Below are positions 1 to 10,600 of a stretch of DNA of 49,319 bases, piece after piece (the first letter of the stretch is position 1; every line of letters begins with the position of its first letter). The notes beneath the pieces were generated by a model. The model saw only the letters and a list, made by a program, of their open reading frames with translations, searched no databases and was not told where the DNA came from. Location: NCBI GenBank assembly GCA_900095095.1, contig FMBT01000208.1:1-49319 (forward strand). Reading direction: 5' to 3'. The stretch comes from Fragilariopsis cylindrus CCMP1102 (Eukaryota; Bacillariophyta; Bacillariophyceae; Bacillariales; Bacillariaceae). The translations under genes and the position numbers were made by a program.

Positions 1-338
1 ACTTGTAAACTCTGACATGGCTTATGCTCTTTGCTCTTGATATATAGATATTTGAATATCGATGCTTTACTATAATTCACAATTTACAAAAATGGTGAAG
101 AAATAAATTCAAGATCAAAAATTAGATTTAGGGGAGGGTCATGGGTTGATTATATAAGGTTTGAAAGGGGGAACACCGTTAATACAGGCCATCAATCTTC
201 AATCTTGCAAGAAAACGCTCCGGTATCAACAACACAATGAACGCAACGACACAGAATAAAAATAAATTGCTCTAATACAGTAGACCAGGTAATCATTGTA
301 ACAAAAAAATATTACAAGTTAAACTACACAGCACTACA
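1..338. other. Left-edge spacer
   Basis: AT-rich sequence ahead of the first gene. I see no convincing open frame, RNA gene or repeat. It presumably holds the promoter and 5' UTR of the ELP5-like gene that starts just inside it. Confidence 0.4.
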
Positions 339-1652
339 ATGAGTTCAAAGAAACTTGGTTCTCCCCTCTCTTCTATCTTTCAGCAATGGACAACACAGCA
401 GCAACAGAAACAAAAACAGCAGCAGGATAATCCGTCGTCGTCGTCATCATTTTCAGCTTCTTCCTACCGCATACTATTGCAAACTTCGTACTCTCTCCAA
501 AATCGTATTTCTGCTGCTGAACCCGTTGAAAATCCTCACTTGTATCGGCGTGCCGGAGTCGCAACCCCACAGGATCGAGCCACACGGGATATATATGGGG
601 ATGGAGAAACAACAGGTTGGCTCCTCCGTTTGGTCGAATTGGCTGTAAAACAGCAGCAGCAACAGCAACAGCAAGATACATCGAACGATGCTGTTGCCAA
701 TAACAGTACTACTAATACTGATAGTATCGCGTCCGTTATTTTTATTACCACAAAAAGGCGGCCACAGAATTATTCGGTAATTGAGGAACTACCAGACGAA
801 CTCCAAACGAAAGTCAAAGTAATCGAGTTGGCATCTCATGATCCATTTGGTTGGGACAGCGATAGCAATGATGATACAGAAGATGCTGAAAGCGGTACAA
901 CAACAAACATGAATAACCTTCCTCAACTATACAAACGATTACAAGATGAATTTCGGAAAAAGGACGCCGGACCGATTATCTTGATTTGGCAGTCACTAAC
1001 GCCGTTGATCTTAGTGCACGGATTTCCAAAGATTCTTCGATTGTTGTGCGCCCTTCCTACGTGTTTACAGGTATGGCCCGTCAACGCAACTCTCCTGACA
1101 CCCAAACAGCATGCACAACTCGAAGATGCATCGAACGCACTGCTTTGTATGCAGGGTGGAGAAATGACAATGATTCGTCAGGGTGTAAGAGAACGAAGTA
1201 ACATTCTTCGAGAAAAGCTACCCTTTCGGTTGACTCCTATTTTCAAGGACGGTCAACAGCGATATCGCGTGGTAGAAGGAGCAGAAAACAACGAGGATAA
1301 TAGTTGGTACGACGTTGATCATAACGATGGAGAAAATAATAATGATAAAGGTGATACCAACAACAATAATAAAGATGTTAATGAAAGTAATACGAACGCG
1401 GTGGATAAGACTGGAAGTATCAGATCGTCTACCCGTGGCTCCAAGTCTCGCGGAGTTCAATTGCGTATCGAAGAGGAAGATGAGGGTGGTAGTAGTAGTG
1501 GTGGTGGTAGGAACGAAAGAATTGTAGCGAAAGTTTCGTCGGAGAATGACGAAGTTGCTGCTCCCAATCGACCTAGGATCTACATGCAAGATAACGATCC
1601 TGAATTTGATGATTTCGATGAGGAAGACCCAGATGATGATCTAGAAATATAA
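339..1652 (+). CDS. ELP5: Elongator complex protein 5 (ELP5/IKI1 family)
   Basis: Predicted 437-aa ELP5. ELP5 is one of three RecA-fold subunits of the Elp4-Elp5-Elp6 ring, which works with the catalytic Elp1-Elp2-Elp3 subcomplex to modify wobble uridines (mcm5/ncm5U) of tRNAs in the cytoplasm. The main evidence is the acidic C-terminus, DDFDEEDPDDDLEI, nearly identical to the terminal motif of known ELP5 proteins. Supporting blocks are a DPFGWD segment (about residues 168-173) and a hydrophobic IILIWQSLTPLILVHGF strand (about 213-229) that fit the RecA-like core; no Walker A motif is seen, as is usual in this family. It is longer than the usual roughly 300 aa because of poly-Gln tracts (about 20-30 and 105-112) and an Asn/Asp-rich insert (about 325-355). 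It has a single exon and starts at the first ATG of the frame. The core is divergent, so the tail carries the assignment. Confidence 0.75.
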   Translation: MSSKKLGSPLSSIFQQWTTQQQQKQKQQQDNPSSSSSFSASSYRILLQTSYSLQNRISAAEPVENPHLYRRAGVATPQDRATRDIYGDGETTGWLLRLVELAVKQQQQQQQQDTSNDAVANNSTTNTDSIASVIFITTKRRPQNYSVIEELPDELQTKVKVIELASHDPFGWDSDSNDDTEDAESGTTTNMNNLPQLYKRLQDEFRKKDAGPIILIWQSLTPLILVHGFPKILRLLCALPTCLQVWPVNATLLTPKQHAQLEDASNALLCMQGGEMTMIRQGVRERSNILREKLPFRLTPIFKDGQQRYRVVEGAENNEDNSWYDVDHNDGENNNDKGDTNNNNKDVNESNTNAVDKTGSIRSSTRGSKSRGVQLRIEEEDEGGSSSGGGRNERIVAKVSSENDEVAAPNRPRIYMQDNDPEFDDFDEEDPDDDLEI

Positions 1653-2287
1653 TTCGATTCATTCTATCGACATTTAATCTTGCACTATTACGTCCCTTTG
1701 CACATACTTGGTGTTTTCTTTCTTTCAAATAATACGTGATCGTTTGGTAGCAATGATCAATGAAATAAGATTAAAATCCGTATTGGACGAACACAAAGTA
1801 GACGATAGGGAACATTAATTATAAGTGTAATATTTTTTTAATTGTTTCTTGTTACTGTATTCATATTCTATCTCTAGTAATAGGTTTTTCAACCGTATAG
1901 TTAATATCTAATACTTCAAAATGAGAGGCCATCGTCGATAATAGTGCAACAACATAATGTTTAAATGATGATGATGTCTCTTTTTTACTTGAAAAATTGG
2001 TTTCTGAAGCGACGCACGGACGGACGTATTCAGTATTTTCTGATCGTTTTATTACATTTTTAAATTTTCGATTACGAAAAACATTCTCGATTCTGACTCT
2101 TTTTTCTATGAGCACTACAACTAGCCATTACAACAACATCAAACCTCGAAAACTAAGTGAACTACTACCAAAAATACTTCAGCAACGAATATTACATCTC
2201 ACACATACACAGTCAAGTTCAAATCGAAACAAGTATTAATCCGTAGCGTTATAACAGTAATCAAATCAATTTCTCGGAATCAATCCA
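1653..2287. other. Spacer between ELP5 and the small membrane-protein gene
   Basis: About 0.6 kb of AT-rich sequence. Short open frames occur on both strands (for example 1861-2115 minus and 1997-2239 plus), but they are low complexity, lack recognisable motifs and have no good context. They look like chance frames. Confidence 0.4.
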
Positions 2288-2680
2288 ATGCTGCAAAATC
2301 GTAAGTCAATACCGTATTCTATTTGCAATCGTCGATCGCTATTGAATGAAATTACGTCCGAGCTTATTGGATTCATTCGATTCTGTCTCATATTATCACG
2401 TCACCCTTCGTTTTTCTCTTTTCATCAATCAATCTATAATAATGTAGTACAAAAAATTCCTCGTCAAATTTGGGTTGGTATTGGAAGTGTAGCAATCATT
2501 GCCGGTTCTGCATATCCTGTATTTTCAAAAGACGTTAGACCGGGTCACGAATATTTTTCTAGTGAGAAGCCGGAAGTTGTCTTACTGGCGCAAGAGGCTA
2601 AACATAAAGAATACACCCAACAACTCAAGGAACGACGCGCTCAACTGAAGGCTGATCAAGAAAGATCGTCCAAGCTATAA
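2288..2680 (+). CDS. Small single-span membrane protein, spliced from a 13-nt first exon
   Basis: Unknown protein. The frame stays open from the ATG at 2288, but a perfect donor (GTAAGT at 2301) and an acceptor (TAG ending at 2447) define a 147-nt intron that is a multiple of three. I therefore predict exons 2288-2300 and 2448-2680 and an 81-aa product beginning MLQNLQKIPRQIWVGIG, rather than the 130-aa read-through. The product has one hydrophobic segment (about residues 11-27, IWVGIGSVAIIAGSAYP), then KDVRPGHEYFSSEKPE, then a charged Lys/Glu/Arg-rich helical tail. The size and layout resemble small accessory subunits of mitochondrial inner-membrane complexes, but that is only an impression and I do not recognise a family. 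It lies 313 bp upstream of the next plus-strand gene. Confidence 0.6.
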   Translation: MLQNRKSIPYSICNRRSLLNEITSELIGFIRFCLILSRHPSFFSFHQSIYNNVVQKIPRQIWVGIGSVAIIAGSAYPVFSKDVRPGHEYFSSEKPEVVLLAQEAKHKEYTQQLKERRAQLKADQERSSKL

Positions 2681-2993
2681 ACTTTTGGAATATTTCTACA
2701 CCGTACGTTATATAATACTTGCTGCAACAGAGTGCGTGAGCGAGGACGACATATTTATCTTCAATCTTCGTCGAGCGACCAAATCTTGTCCTTAACGTTG
2801 AATCGAAAATATAATTATAATAATATTGATAGCAATCTGAAACTGTCTTCCGCAAAGATCGTCTATGTTCAAGTGCTGTTTCGATTAGGTTAGGTTCGAT
2901 TCTATCAGTAATTAGAAAAAAAAAAAAAAAAAAATAAGAAAACTAATCAAATTTGACTATAATTAATCGAGCAAATCGAACAAGTAAAGCAAA
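2681..2993. other. Short spacer with an A19 tract
   Basis: About 0.3 kb between two plus-strand genes. It contains an uninterrupted run of 19 A at 2916-2934, roughly 60 bp before the next start codon. No gene is seen. Confidence 0.5.
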
Positions 2994-3935
2994 ATGGACC
3001 CCTCGATGCAAGCAGCATACCAAGCGTTCATGCTTGGGAACAAGAGTAAGAAAACGAAGGGTAATAATAATGATAAGAATGTATCAACTCCTACCAAAGT
3101 CAATACGGATGTTAGTCATAAACGTCCTGATAGTGGTATAGGGAGGAAAGGATACCGACCCATCCTCAAAGCTTTTCAGGGAAGACTCCAAGAATGGGAT
3201 GATACAAGCAAACAGTTGAAAAGTGTGTTGGGATCAATCATCAACCTTCGTGATCGCATTTATTGGGAGAGCAGTCGGTTGCAAGCGCTCTCAGTTACCA
3301 ATCGCTCTCTGAAGCATCAGCAGCAAAAGCAGCTGCTGCATAAGGAGGAGAAACAACCCACATGGCGAACCTGTGGGTTCAGATCTAGCTTATCCAACCA
3401 GGACAGTAGTTGTGTCTTACATCCAGATGATATTCATTTAGCATTAAACCACGATCTTCTCCAGCACGAACGGATGTTATCGGTCCTGCGAAGTCTCACG
3501 GCCTTATTAGCACAGAATGTTGACGAAATTGGAAGACGTCTAGATGAATGGATGATCCTGAATTTATCAGACCTTCCACCACCATCACAGCGTCAGCAGC
3601 AACGATATAACCTCTCGAATGATAACGATGAAAGTATTATTGCAGAGGAAAGAATATTTATGGGCTGGACAAAAGAACAAAATGTACTCGAAGATGCGCG
3701 GGTAGTCTATTCGTTACTAGCTTTGGATTTGTTTCGGAAACAAAAACTGGCAACAGAAATATTTGATTCTTGTCATGATAGCATTTTGAAAACAATAGGC
3801 GATGACAATTTTTCAAAAGATTCTTTTTGGAAGACAGACCCTCGGGATGTGGTAAAAAAAGGATCTAAAGAATGGTCGGGCCTCGAAAATAAGGACTGCT
3901 TGAATCTTGTACAAAAACTGTTGAATGTGCCTTGA
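2994..3935 (+). CDS. Uncharacterised helical/coiled-coil protein
   Basis: A 313-aa protein I do not recognise. After a basic, Asn/Lys-rich N-terminus (about residues 18-45) come amphipathic helical stretches: ILKAFQGRLQEWDDTSKQL followed by LRDRIYWESSRLQAL (about 57-100), and HDLLQHERMLSVLRSLTALL with NVDEIGRRLDEWMIL (about 152-190). A third helical block (about 230-255) precedes a charged tail. There is no signal peptide or membrane span. The heptad-like spacing suggests a coiled-coil or bundle, perhaps a scaffold or trafficking component, but no specific function can be given. It is a single exon and converges on the minus-strand membrane-protein gene across a 222-bp spacer. Confidence 0.65.
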   Translation: MDPSMQAAYQAFMLGNKSKKTKGNNNDKNVSTPTKVNTDVSHKRPDSGIGRKGYRPILKAFQGRLQEWDDTSKQLKSVLGSIINLRDRIYWESSRLQALSVTNRSLKHQQQKQLLHKEEKQPTWRTCGFRSSLSNQDSSCVLHPDDIHLALNHDLLQHERMLSVLRSLTALLAQNVDEIGRRLDEWMILNLSDLPPPSQRQQQRYNLSNDNDESIIAEERIFMGWTKEQNVLEDARVVYSLLALDLFRKQKLATEIFDSCHDSILKTIGDDNFSKDSFWKTDPRDVVKKGSKEWSGLENKDCLNLVQKLLNVP

Positions 3936-4157
3936 GAAACAAAATATTACTAAAAGCCAGCAATCTTACTCGGCTATAAACATATTACCTACTATTGAAT
4001 ACTGCAGTGTGAATTTGAAGAATTATAGCGAATTAATTAAATTGCTCTTGAACCCATTTTATATCTACCTATTATTAATATTACACATATCATTTTACTT
4101 CTTAATTATATTTTTCTTTCAACTTCAAAATATTATGTTTCAAAATCAAATTTAAAT

Positions 4158-7100
4158 TCAATTTTTGTTTTTATTTCCCAAAGATCCTGCATTTTGCCAG
4201 TTCTCTCCCGGTGGGTATATCGGTTCTGGTTGTTCGTTAGTTCTTTGTTCGAATAGACCACGAAGTTTATCGAAACGGTAGTTTGATTTGGTACTTGTTT
4301 TATCGTTATGGTGAGAAGTTACAGCCGAAACAACAGCTGCTGTGTTTTTGCATTTGTTGGTACGTCCAAGGTTGAGACGATCCATATCACTACCCTTGTT
4401 AGCATTCGACAAAGCCATGATGCTAGTGCTGTTTAAAGTGCCATTTGGTACTGTGAGATTTACGTCAGAAGAGCTGTCAATGATTGCATCGTTTGCACGC
4501 AGATGTGCCAGACGCGAAGATGAAGATCTACTCTTATCATGGGGATGGGAACTATCATCCTGACCATAACCAACCGAATATCGATAATCTTCTTGTGGTC
4601 GAGTAGATCTAGTTCGAGATGACTGTGTCCTGTTAGGAGACGAGTTCTCTTCATCTCGAGCAGAGGGATTTTTGTAATAGGAGGGTTCGGTATAATTTGA
4701 GGTACGATAAGGAGAAATCCCCAGCCGCTGACTTCCTTCAATCTCTTCCGCATTGGATTCATCGTCATCACTTACAAATTCTTCTAGTCCTGGTGAATAA
4801 GGCGGTGACTCTATCGGAGACGAAAAATTTGTCACTCCAGCATAATTATTGCTGCTTTGTGGCTTATAGACACGTCCATCCATTCCAATCGACATGGTGT
4901 TATTAGGGGCGGGAGACGAATAAGATTCTATTCCACCGACACTACTGTGCCGTTCTTGTTGATGTACATCTCGTTTACTTTTGCGATCCTTCCTTCTTTC
5001 GTATCGTCTGACGTATCTTGAAAGTTCTGAAACTTCTGACAATATATCACTAGTCGCGCTATCATCAGTGGTCAGAGCGTCTGTCGATCTACGAGAAATG
5101 TCTACCGGTTGTCTTGCAGATTCGGATAGGTCGTTTTGAATATCTTGCAGTTTTTGTGCAAAGAAATCACTAGGACTTCTCTCATCTTTTTTCTCCTCCC
5201 ATGCACCAAGGTTAGACGGTTGCGACAATGCTGAATGGTAGGGTTCCCATGATTCCGGTTCTTGTCGTATAGGACTAGCCGAAGAGGGAAATTTGTCCAC
5301 TTCGTCGTCACCGCCACCTCCGCTCGTATTTTCTTCGTCACCATAAGGAAATGAATTTCCAAAGGATGCAGTTCCCTCTAGATCAGTTTCAATAGCTTCA
5401 TCTTCCTCTTCTCTCGAGCTTATTAAGTCTTTCGACAACAATGATGGTACTGATGCTCTAGCAAAAGTTTTAAGGTTCTTGTTAAGCGTTCGATTAGGAG
5501 CTCTGAGTCCTGATGCGCCATTGATTTCCCCCCTATCCAAAGCTGCTTTTTTTCGTTGAAATTCATCCCAAGCTTGTTGATCAAGGGACGCTGCTAGTTG
5601 AAGTTCGCCTGCAAATGAATCAGATATATCCTCGGAGCCAATACTTGACTCGATTCCCTTATATGAAGTATCTTCCGAGTACGAAGTGTCAGCTCGTGAT
5701 AAGATCATTGGATTTGCGTGCATTTTATTGGAAGAGCGAGTAGCCGGTATAGGGCTAGACTGTGGTATACTTCTTGTAGGCATGTTGTGATTAGTTTTGG
5801 ATATGGCAGCAGCGGCCGACGGGAATGTAATAGTTTCCTGCATTTTTCTTTTTTTCCGGAGACTCTTTTGCCTTTTTCGATAGAATATATAGGCATAGGC
5901 TACCAACCCAATGATAGCGATTGCTGTTAAAACAAAACCGAAAACGATTGAAAGTGTCGATGGTCGTTCAAGCTGAGATGATTTGTCACTGGTACTGCTT
6001 TCGATACTATTTTCAACCATGACGGGGTTTCTATCTGCAATATTAGTATTAATATTATCGTTATCGTCTTTGTAAAGGTTGGAAATATTATCGCCAACAT
6101 CACTATTCTCAGGTGCGACTTCGGTATTCCCATTCAAATCATTATTTATAGTCACTTGCTCGAGTCGGAGTACTCCGTCAATACCCGCATCTGCAATTGC
6201 TTGTTGTAGCTGGTTTTGAGATACTATATCAATGTAGGCTGCACTAAACTGTTCTTGAATATCATCAGGAGTAGGTATCGAACCATCTACATCCATGCTG
6301 TAGTATACTGATCCAACTACATCAATCGCCATGAGTTTGATGTTTGATTGCTGCTGTTGCTCCTGGAGGTTACGTTGTCGTGATCGTAATGGGCCTTTCA
6401 AGAGGTCTAAATCTAAATGCCGCCGGTTTCTTTCTTCCCACCATTTTGAATCAACTAAATATAAAGTCAAATCAACTTGTTCTAATTTGAGTGTTTCCGA
6501 TGCAGCACCATCAACTAGTTTTTGATATTCCATTTCTATATATTCTTCCAAGACTTTCTCCACATTTTGCAGTAAGTCATTCGTATATGAGTCTTGCTGT
6601 ACCAAGAGACCAATTTCAAAGTTAAATGGTAATGTTTCCCTAATACGTGGATTGCCTGTGTTGATAGGATCTCTATAATCTAGTGGTTCGATGATCTGAT
6701 CATCAACCGGTGGAAGTGTAACGGTACTACTGGAAGGAGGCGTTGACACATTAATTTCGTTGGGTGGTTGACTAACATCGAATCGTTCCTGGTTTACGTT
6801 GCTATATTTGTTATCTTTAATGGCCGTATTTTTCTCTTTATCTTTATTTCCATTTTCATTTTGAATGGTGGTACTGCCACTCCCCTTTCTTTGAAGTGCT
6901 GGCGGTAGTTCCAGCAGATCCCTGCCTCTGTTGACTATTAACATTTTGTCTTCTTCTCCCTGTTCCTTTTTCTCTGATGATAGTGATTTCCTCTCCCGAC
7001 GATATGTCACAAACTTTTGTATTCCCTGATGTTTATTATCCCCCCCGTCCCTTGGATTCTGCGTTTCTGCCTTAACGTACCAAGAAGTATTCGTCATCGT

Positions 7101-7199
7101 CGTCGTCGATATGAGAAAAAATACAAATGAAAACAGAATAGTCCAATAGGAGTATGTTCGATTCGAAGATACGGATGACGTCTTCGTCGACGCCATCAT
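4158..7199 (-). CDS. Large type-I-like membrane protein with extracellular domain and disordered cytoplasmic tail
   Basis: A 1013-aa protein of unknown function. A hydrophobic segment near residues 18-37 (YWTILFSFVFFLISTTT) looks like a signal peptide or anchor. A luminal/extracellular part follows, with a compact region at about 190-350 (repeated VEKVLEEYIEMEYQKL and DDIQEQFSAAYIDIVSQNQL style helices alternating with strand-like segments). A strong transmembrane helix lies at about 415-440 (IVFGFVLTAIAIIGLVAYAY) and is followed by a basic stop-transfer (RKRQKSLRKKRK). The last roughly 560 residues are a Ser/Glu/Asp-rich, probably disordered and phosphorylatable tail. I recall diatom genomes encoding many proteins of this build, but no kinase or other enzyme domain is present. 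The 5' leader carries a CAG repeat directly before the ATG. It is divergent from the USP gene. Confidence 0.75.
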   Translation of the reverse strand: MMASTKTSSVSSNRTYSYWTILFSFVFFLISTTTMTNTSWYVKAETQNPRDGGDNKHQGIQKFVTYRRERKSLSSEKKEQGEEDKMLIVNRGRDLLELPPALQRKGSGSTTIQNENGNKDKEKNTAIKDNKYSNVNQERFDVSQPPNEINVSTPPSSSTVTLPPVDDQIIEPLDYRDPINTGNPRIRETLPFNFEIGLLVQQDSYTNDLLQNVEKVLEEYIEMEYQKLVDGAASETLKLEQVDLTLYLVDSKWWEERNRRHLDLDLLKGPLRSRQRNLQEQQQQSNIKLMAIDVVGSVYYSMDVDGSIPTPDDIQEQFSAAYIDIVSQNQLQQAIADAGIDGVLRLEQVTINNDLNGNTEVAPENSDVGDNISNLYKDDNDNINTNIADRNPVMVENSIESSTSDKSSQLERPSTLSIVFGFVLTAIAIIGLVAYAYIFYRKRQKSLRKKRKMQETITFPSAAAAISKTNHNMPTRSIPQSSPIPATRSSNKMHANPMILSRADTSYSEDTSYKGIESSIGSEDISDSFAGELQLAASLDQQAWDEFQRKKAALDRGEINGASGLRAPNRTLNKNLKTFARASVPSLLSKDLISSREEEDEAIETDLEGTASFGNSFPYGDEENTSGGGGDDEVDKFPSSASPIRQEPESWEPYHSALSQPSNLGAWEEKKDERSPSDFFAQKLQDIQNDLSESARQPVDISRRSTDALTTDDSATSDILSEVSELSRYVRRYERRKDRKSKRDVHQQERHSSVGGIESYSSPAPNNTMSIGMDGRVYKPQSSNNYAGVTNFSSPIESPPYSPGLEEFVSDDDESNAEEIEGSQRLGISPYRTSNYTEPSYYKNPSARDEENSSPNRTQSSRTRSTRPQEDYRYSVGYGQDDSSHPHDKSRSSSSRLAHLRANDAIIDSSSDVNLTVPNGTLNSTSIMALSNANKGSDMDRLNLGRTNKCKNTAAVVSAVTSHHNDKTSTKSNYRFDKLRGLFEQRTNEQPEPIYPPGENWQNAGSLGNKNKN

Positions 7200-7668
7200 T
7201 GCTGCTGCTACTGCTGCTGCTGCTGCTGCTGCTGCTAGTCCTGTTGATATTTGTCGAAGAATGGAGTTGTGTTCCGTATTTTTGATATATGATACATGTA
7301 ATGGTATGTAAGCTACATTGCTTCAACATCACAAAACTCTTGGCGATTACGCTTTGTACAACGGATTTTCTCGATTGGGTAAAAACAAATAGACAACATC
7401 TTTTGTTTTTGACACAACATCTATTCGACCGAAGTGCGGGGTAGGGGGTCGAGAAAATACGTTTTTCGCTCAAATTTTGTTACAGCGGCGCATTTTTCAT
7501 TTTTAATTATTAGCTGCTGCGCAACGGTAGTAGACAACACATACCGATGCTGTAAGCAATGTATCTTTGTTCATCTTCATTCTCTACAGTATTGCATCTA
7601 CTATCGGTATTTTTAAACTGATGTTTCTTTTGCTGTCGTAGTAATAATAGTTCCTTTAGTTTGCAACC
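7200..7668. other. Divergent promoter region
   Basis: About 470 bp between two divergently transcribed genes, so both promoters should lie here. Apart from the CAG repeat at its left end I see no other structure. Confidence 0.5.
7201..7236. repeat. CAG/CTG trinucleotide repeat in the 5' leader
   Basis: Interrupted GCT repeat on the plus strand (CAG on the minus strand, with one CTA interruption), ending immediately before the minus-strand start codon of the membrane-protein gene. As transcribed it would form a CAG-rich 5' UTR directly against the ATG. Confidence 0.85.
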
Positions 7669-10600
7669 ATGGAGGAAAAGAGTGCCAAAATTAATCATTT
7701 TCTGTTACAGGAACAATTTCCAGATATCATCAAGGCTGCTGGGAGCGACAAGCGAAGCAGCAGTAATGAGTCTAAGTTTTCTTCTGCGAGTACAGGATCA
7801 AACGGATCAAATTCGGCGTTGCATTCTTCTTCTCCTTTCACTAAACATTCTGTTTCTAGAAGAGTCGTTACGGCCGTGGATCATGTGACTCAGCTTAGGT
7901 TGGAAAGTTGTCGGTGCCCGCATTTGCAAGAATACTTACCTCGTATACTAGATTTGACGTTATGTCGGACAACCTCCAATCAAAAGAATCCTCAACTTTC
8001 CAACCCCGTCCATGCTTTGCATATGATAGCATCACAACAATCGGGAAAGGAACTTTCTTCTTCTTTTCCTTCTTCTACCACACCTTCTACTTCATCTTCT
8101 ACTTCGTCTTCGAGGACAACACAAAAACAACGGCTCCCACCGACCTTCATGTACGGCGAAGAACATCAGCGAACCAACGCCTTGCAAACGGAAGGAATCG
8201 CTGAATATTGGTGCTCCTTTGATGGGAATTCGGCTGAGAGCACCTCGAGAATGCACCATCAGTCTCAGAATACAGCTTTATCTTGTAATATTTCTGCACC
8301 GTCCTCATCAAAAGTAATTGCAAAATCGGAACCAACATTAATGAAGGCAACGACGACTACTGTGGATCCGCATCGGTCGGGACCATCTCAAAGATCGACT
8401 TCTACAGCCAATGTAACTACAACAGTAGGATCTCTTGCACATACCCTTCCTGAATCTGTCATTACGAGCTCTACTGATTTGATAGAAAAGAATGAATCGG
8501 CTACCAATCCATCAGAGAAAGTAGTTCCTACAATAACGCTTAAGAGTCAACCCCCTATGCTGACTGATAGAGGTAACAGTGATTCTACTACTAGTGTTGT
8601 TTCATTAGAGCTGAATCAGCAACAGATCGATCCCGTCAATTCGAAAATTATACCTGTACTGAATACTTCTGCTACTACTATTAATACTAATACTAATACT
8701 ACTACTACTACTACTGATCAATATACTACAAATGCAATAACTGAATTGTCACCATCCGATCCAACGCCAAACCTCACCGAATCGACTGCATCTATCACTA
8801 CTTGTACAAGTTATCCCGAGGCAGCAGCGGAGACTCCTGCAACTGATACAGCAGGCGACGAGACTACTTCGACCAATACATCTAAGATCCTTCCTACCGA
8901 AAGTCATCTTACATCCACATTCAAAACAACCACCGAGATCGGAGACACTGCCGATAACAAACCTGTACCCAGTACCGTAAAGGAAGTAGTTGATGCAACT
9001 CCAGAAACAATAGTACCAATTACACAAGAAGATACTGTACCATCTGGACCAGATATGGTTGTTGACAAAGATGAGGAGAAATCCAAAACTGACGCAAGTC
9101 CGCAAACGATAGCACCAATTATACAAGAAGATACTGCACCATCTGGATCGGATGAGGTTGCCAAAACTGAATCAAGCGTGGACGAGACAACCAATAGCAG
9201 TGATAAATCAAAGAAAGAAGCAGAAAATCATACGAAAGTTGACACCAACCCACATTCTTCAGCGCCACAAATTCTAGCTCGAACTACAAAATTGGGAACC
9301 ACACCACCCGGATCAAGTATGACAGACCCTGTCAATGTTAATAACAAGCCAGAGGAAGAAACGCAGTTAATGTCAGCGGAAATAAAGGCTCACGATATCA
9401 TCAGTAACGAGACGGAAGAAACAAAAATTTCGATTGAAACCGAACGAAATAAACTGTCAGCAACTTCCGGACCAAATAACGAAGACAGTCCCTTGAAAAA
9501 TGAAGGACAAGACGACTCATCCAGAGTAGATGAGAAAGGAGAGCCAAATAGTGGGCTAATACCAATTCAGAACACAGAAAAAGAGGAGAATAATACCGAA
9601 CTCAAAGAGAAATTACCCATTGATATTACAAGTAAATCGGCTAGCATTGATTCCAAAATCCCTCAGGCGACATTATCCAAGAGTATCAAAGATGACCCTA
9701 TGGAGGTAGACAAAGTCGAACAAATTAGTGCGGTAGATGATATGAAAACCGTAAGTGGTCAAATCCCTGGTGCTGTTACATCTACGGATACACAATACAT
9801 GGTACACAATTCAACATCTTCTGAGGCTACACGTGCTTCAATACCTCCAACAATCAAACCTCAAATTCCAACATCGACTGTAATTGTCTTGCCAGCACCG
9901 GTACCGGTAGCAACACCGCAAAATAAACATTTACAATCCACGATTCTTGCGCCTACATTCAAGTCCGACCCATTGATGGATAATTTTCGCCGGGAAGAGG
10001 AAAAAATTCGTCGATTTCGAAGAGCACTTTCGTCTAAACGTGTCCGAAAGAAACCCGAAATTTCTATAGAGACAAACAAAAAGAAACGTAGACGGGATTC
10101 TGATAAGGGGAATGGTATACCTGGATGGAAAGGTCCTCCTTTGAAATTACTAAATTCTAAACAAGAAGAAGAATACATGAATGCATCACATAAAGCTAAC
10201 GAGACTATAGAGCGTTGGATTCTCCAATTCAGACAATGTCACGAATCCTTTTGGGTCGAAAAGGAACGACAAGAGCAGATAGAACTACAAAGGCAACAGC
10301 ATTCTTTTTATCTAAACCCTGATCCACCAGCAAACATGATTTGTTGCCGTTTGTGTGCTACTCAAGACGAAAAGAGATCAAGTCGCGTCTTTGCTGGAGA
10401 CGAATTGATGCAATGTTTGGAATGCGGATTCATTGGTTGTTCTCCACCATCTCTAAATTCTGACTCAAAGTATCACATGCAACAGCATTTGCTCATATCA
10501 GGACACAAGTTTGCCGTTTCTTGCGGAGAAAAAGCGCAGCTGTTGTGTTTTGAGTGCGGAGATTGCGTTTATCACGAAGTATTCGAGCAAGAAAAGATCC

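Noticed and set aside
7072..7473. A 133-codon minus-strand frame with a poly-Ser run upstream of the membrane-protein gene
   Set aside because: The poly-Ser is the CAG repeat read in another frame, and the frame overlaps the start of the real gene.
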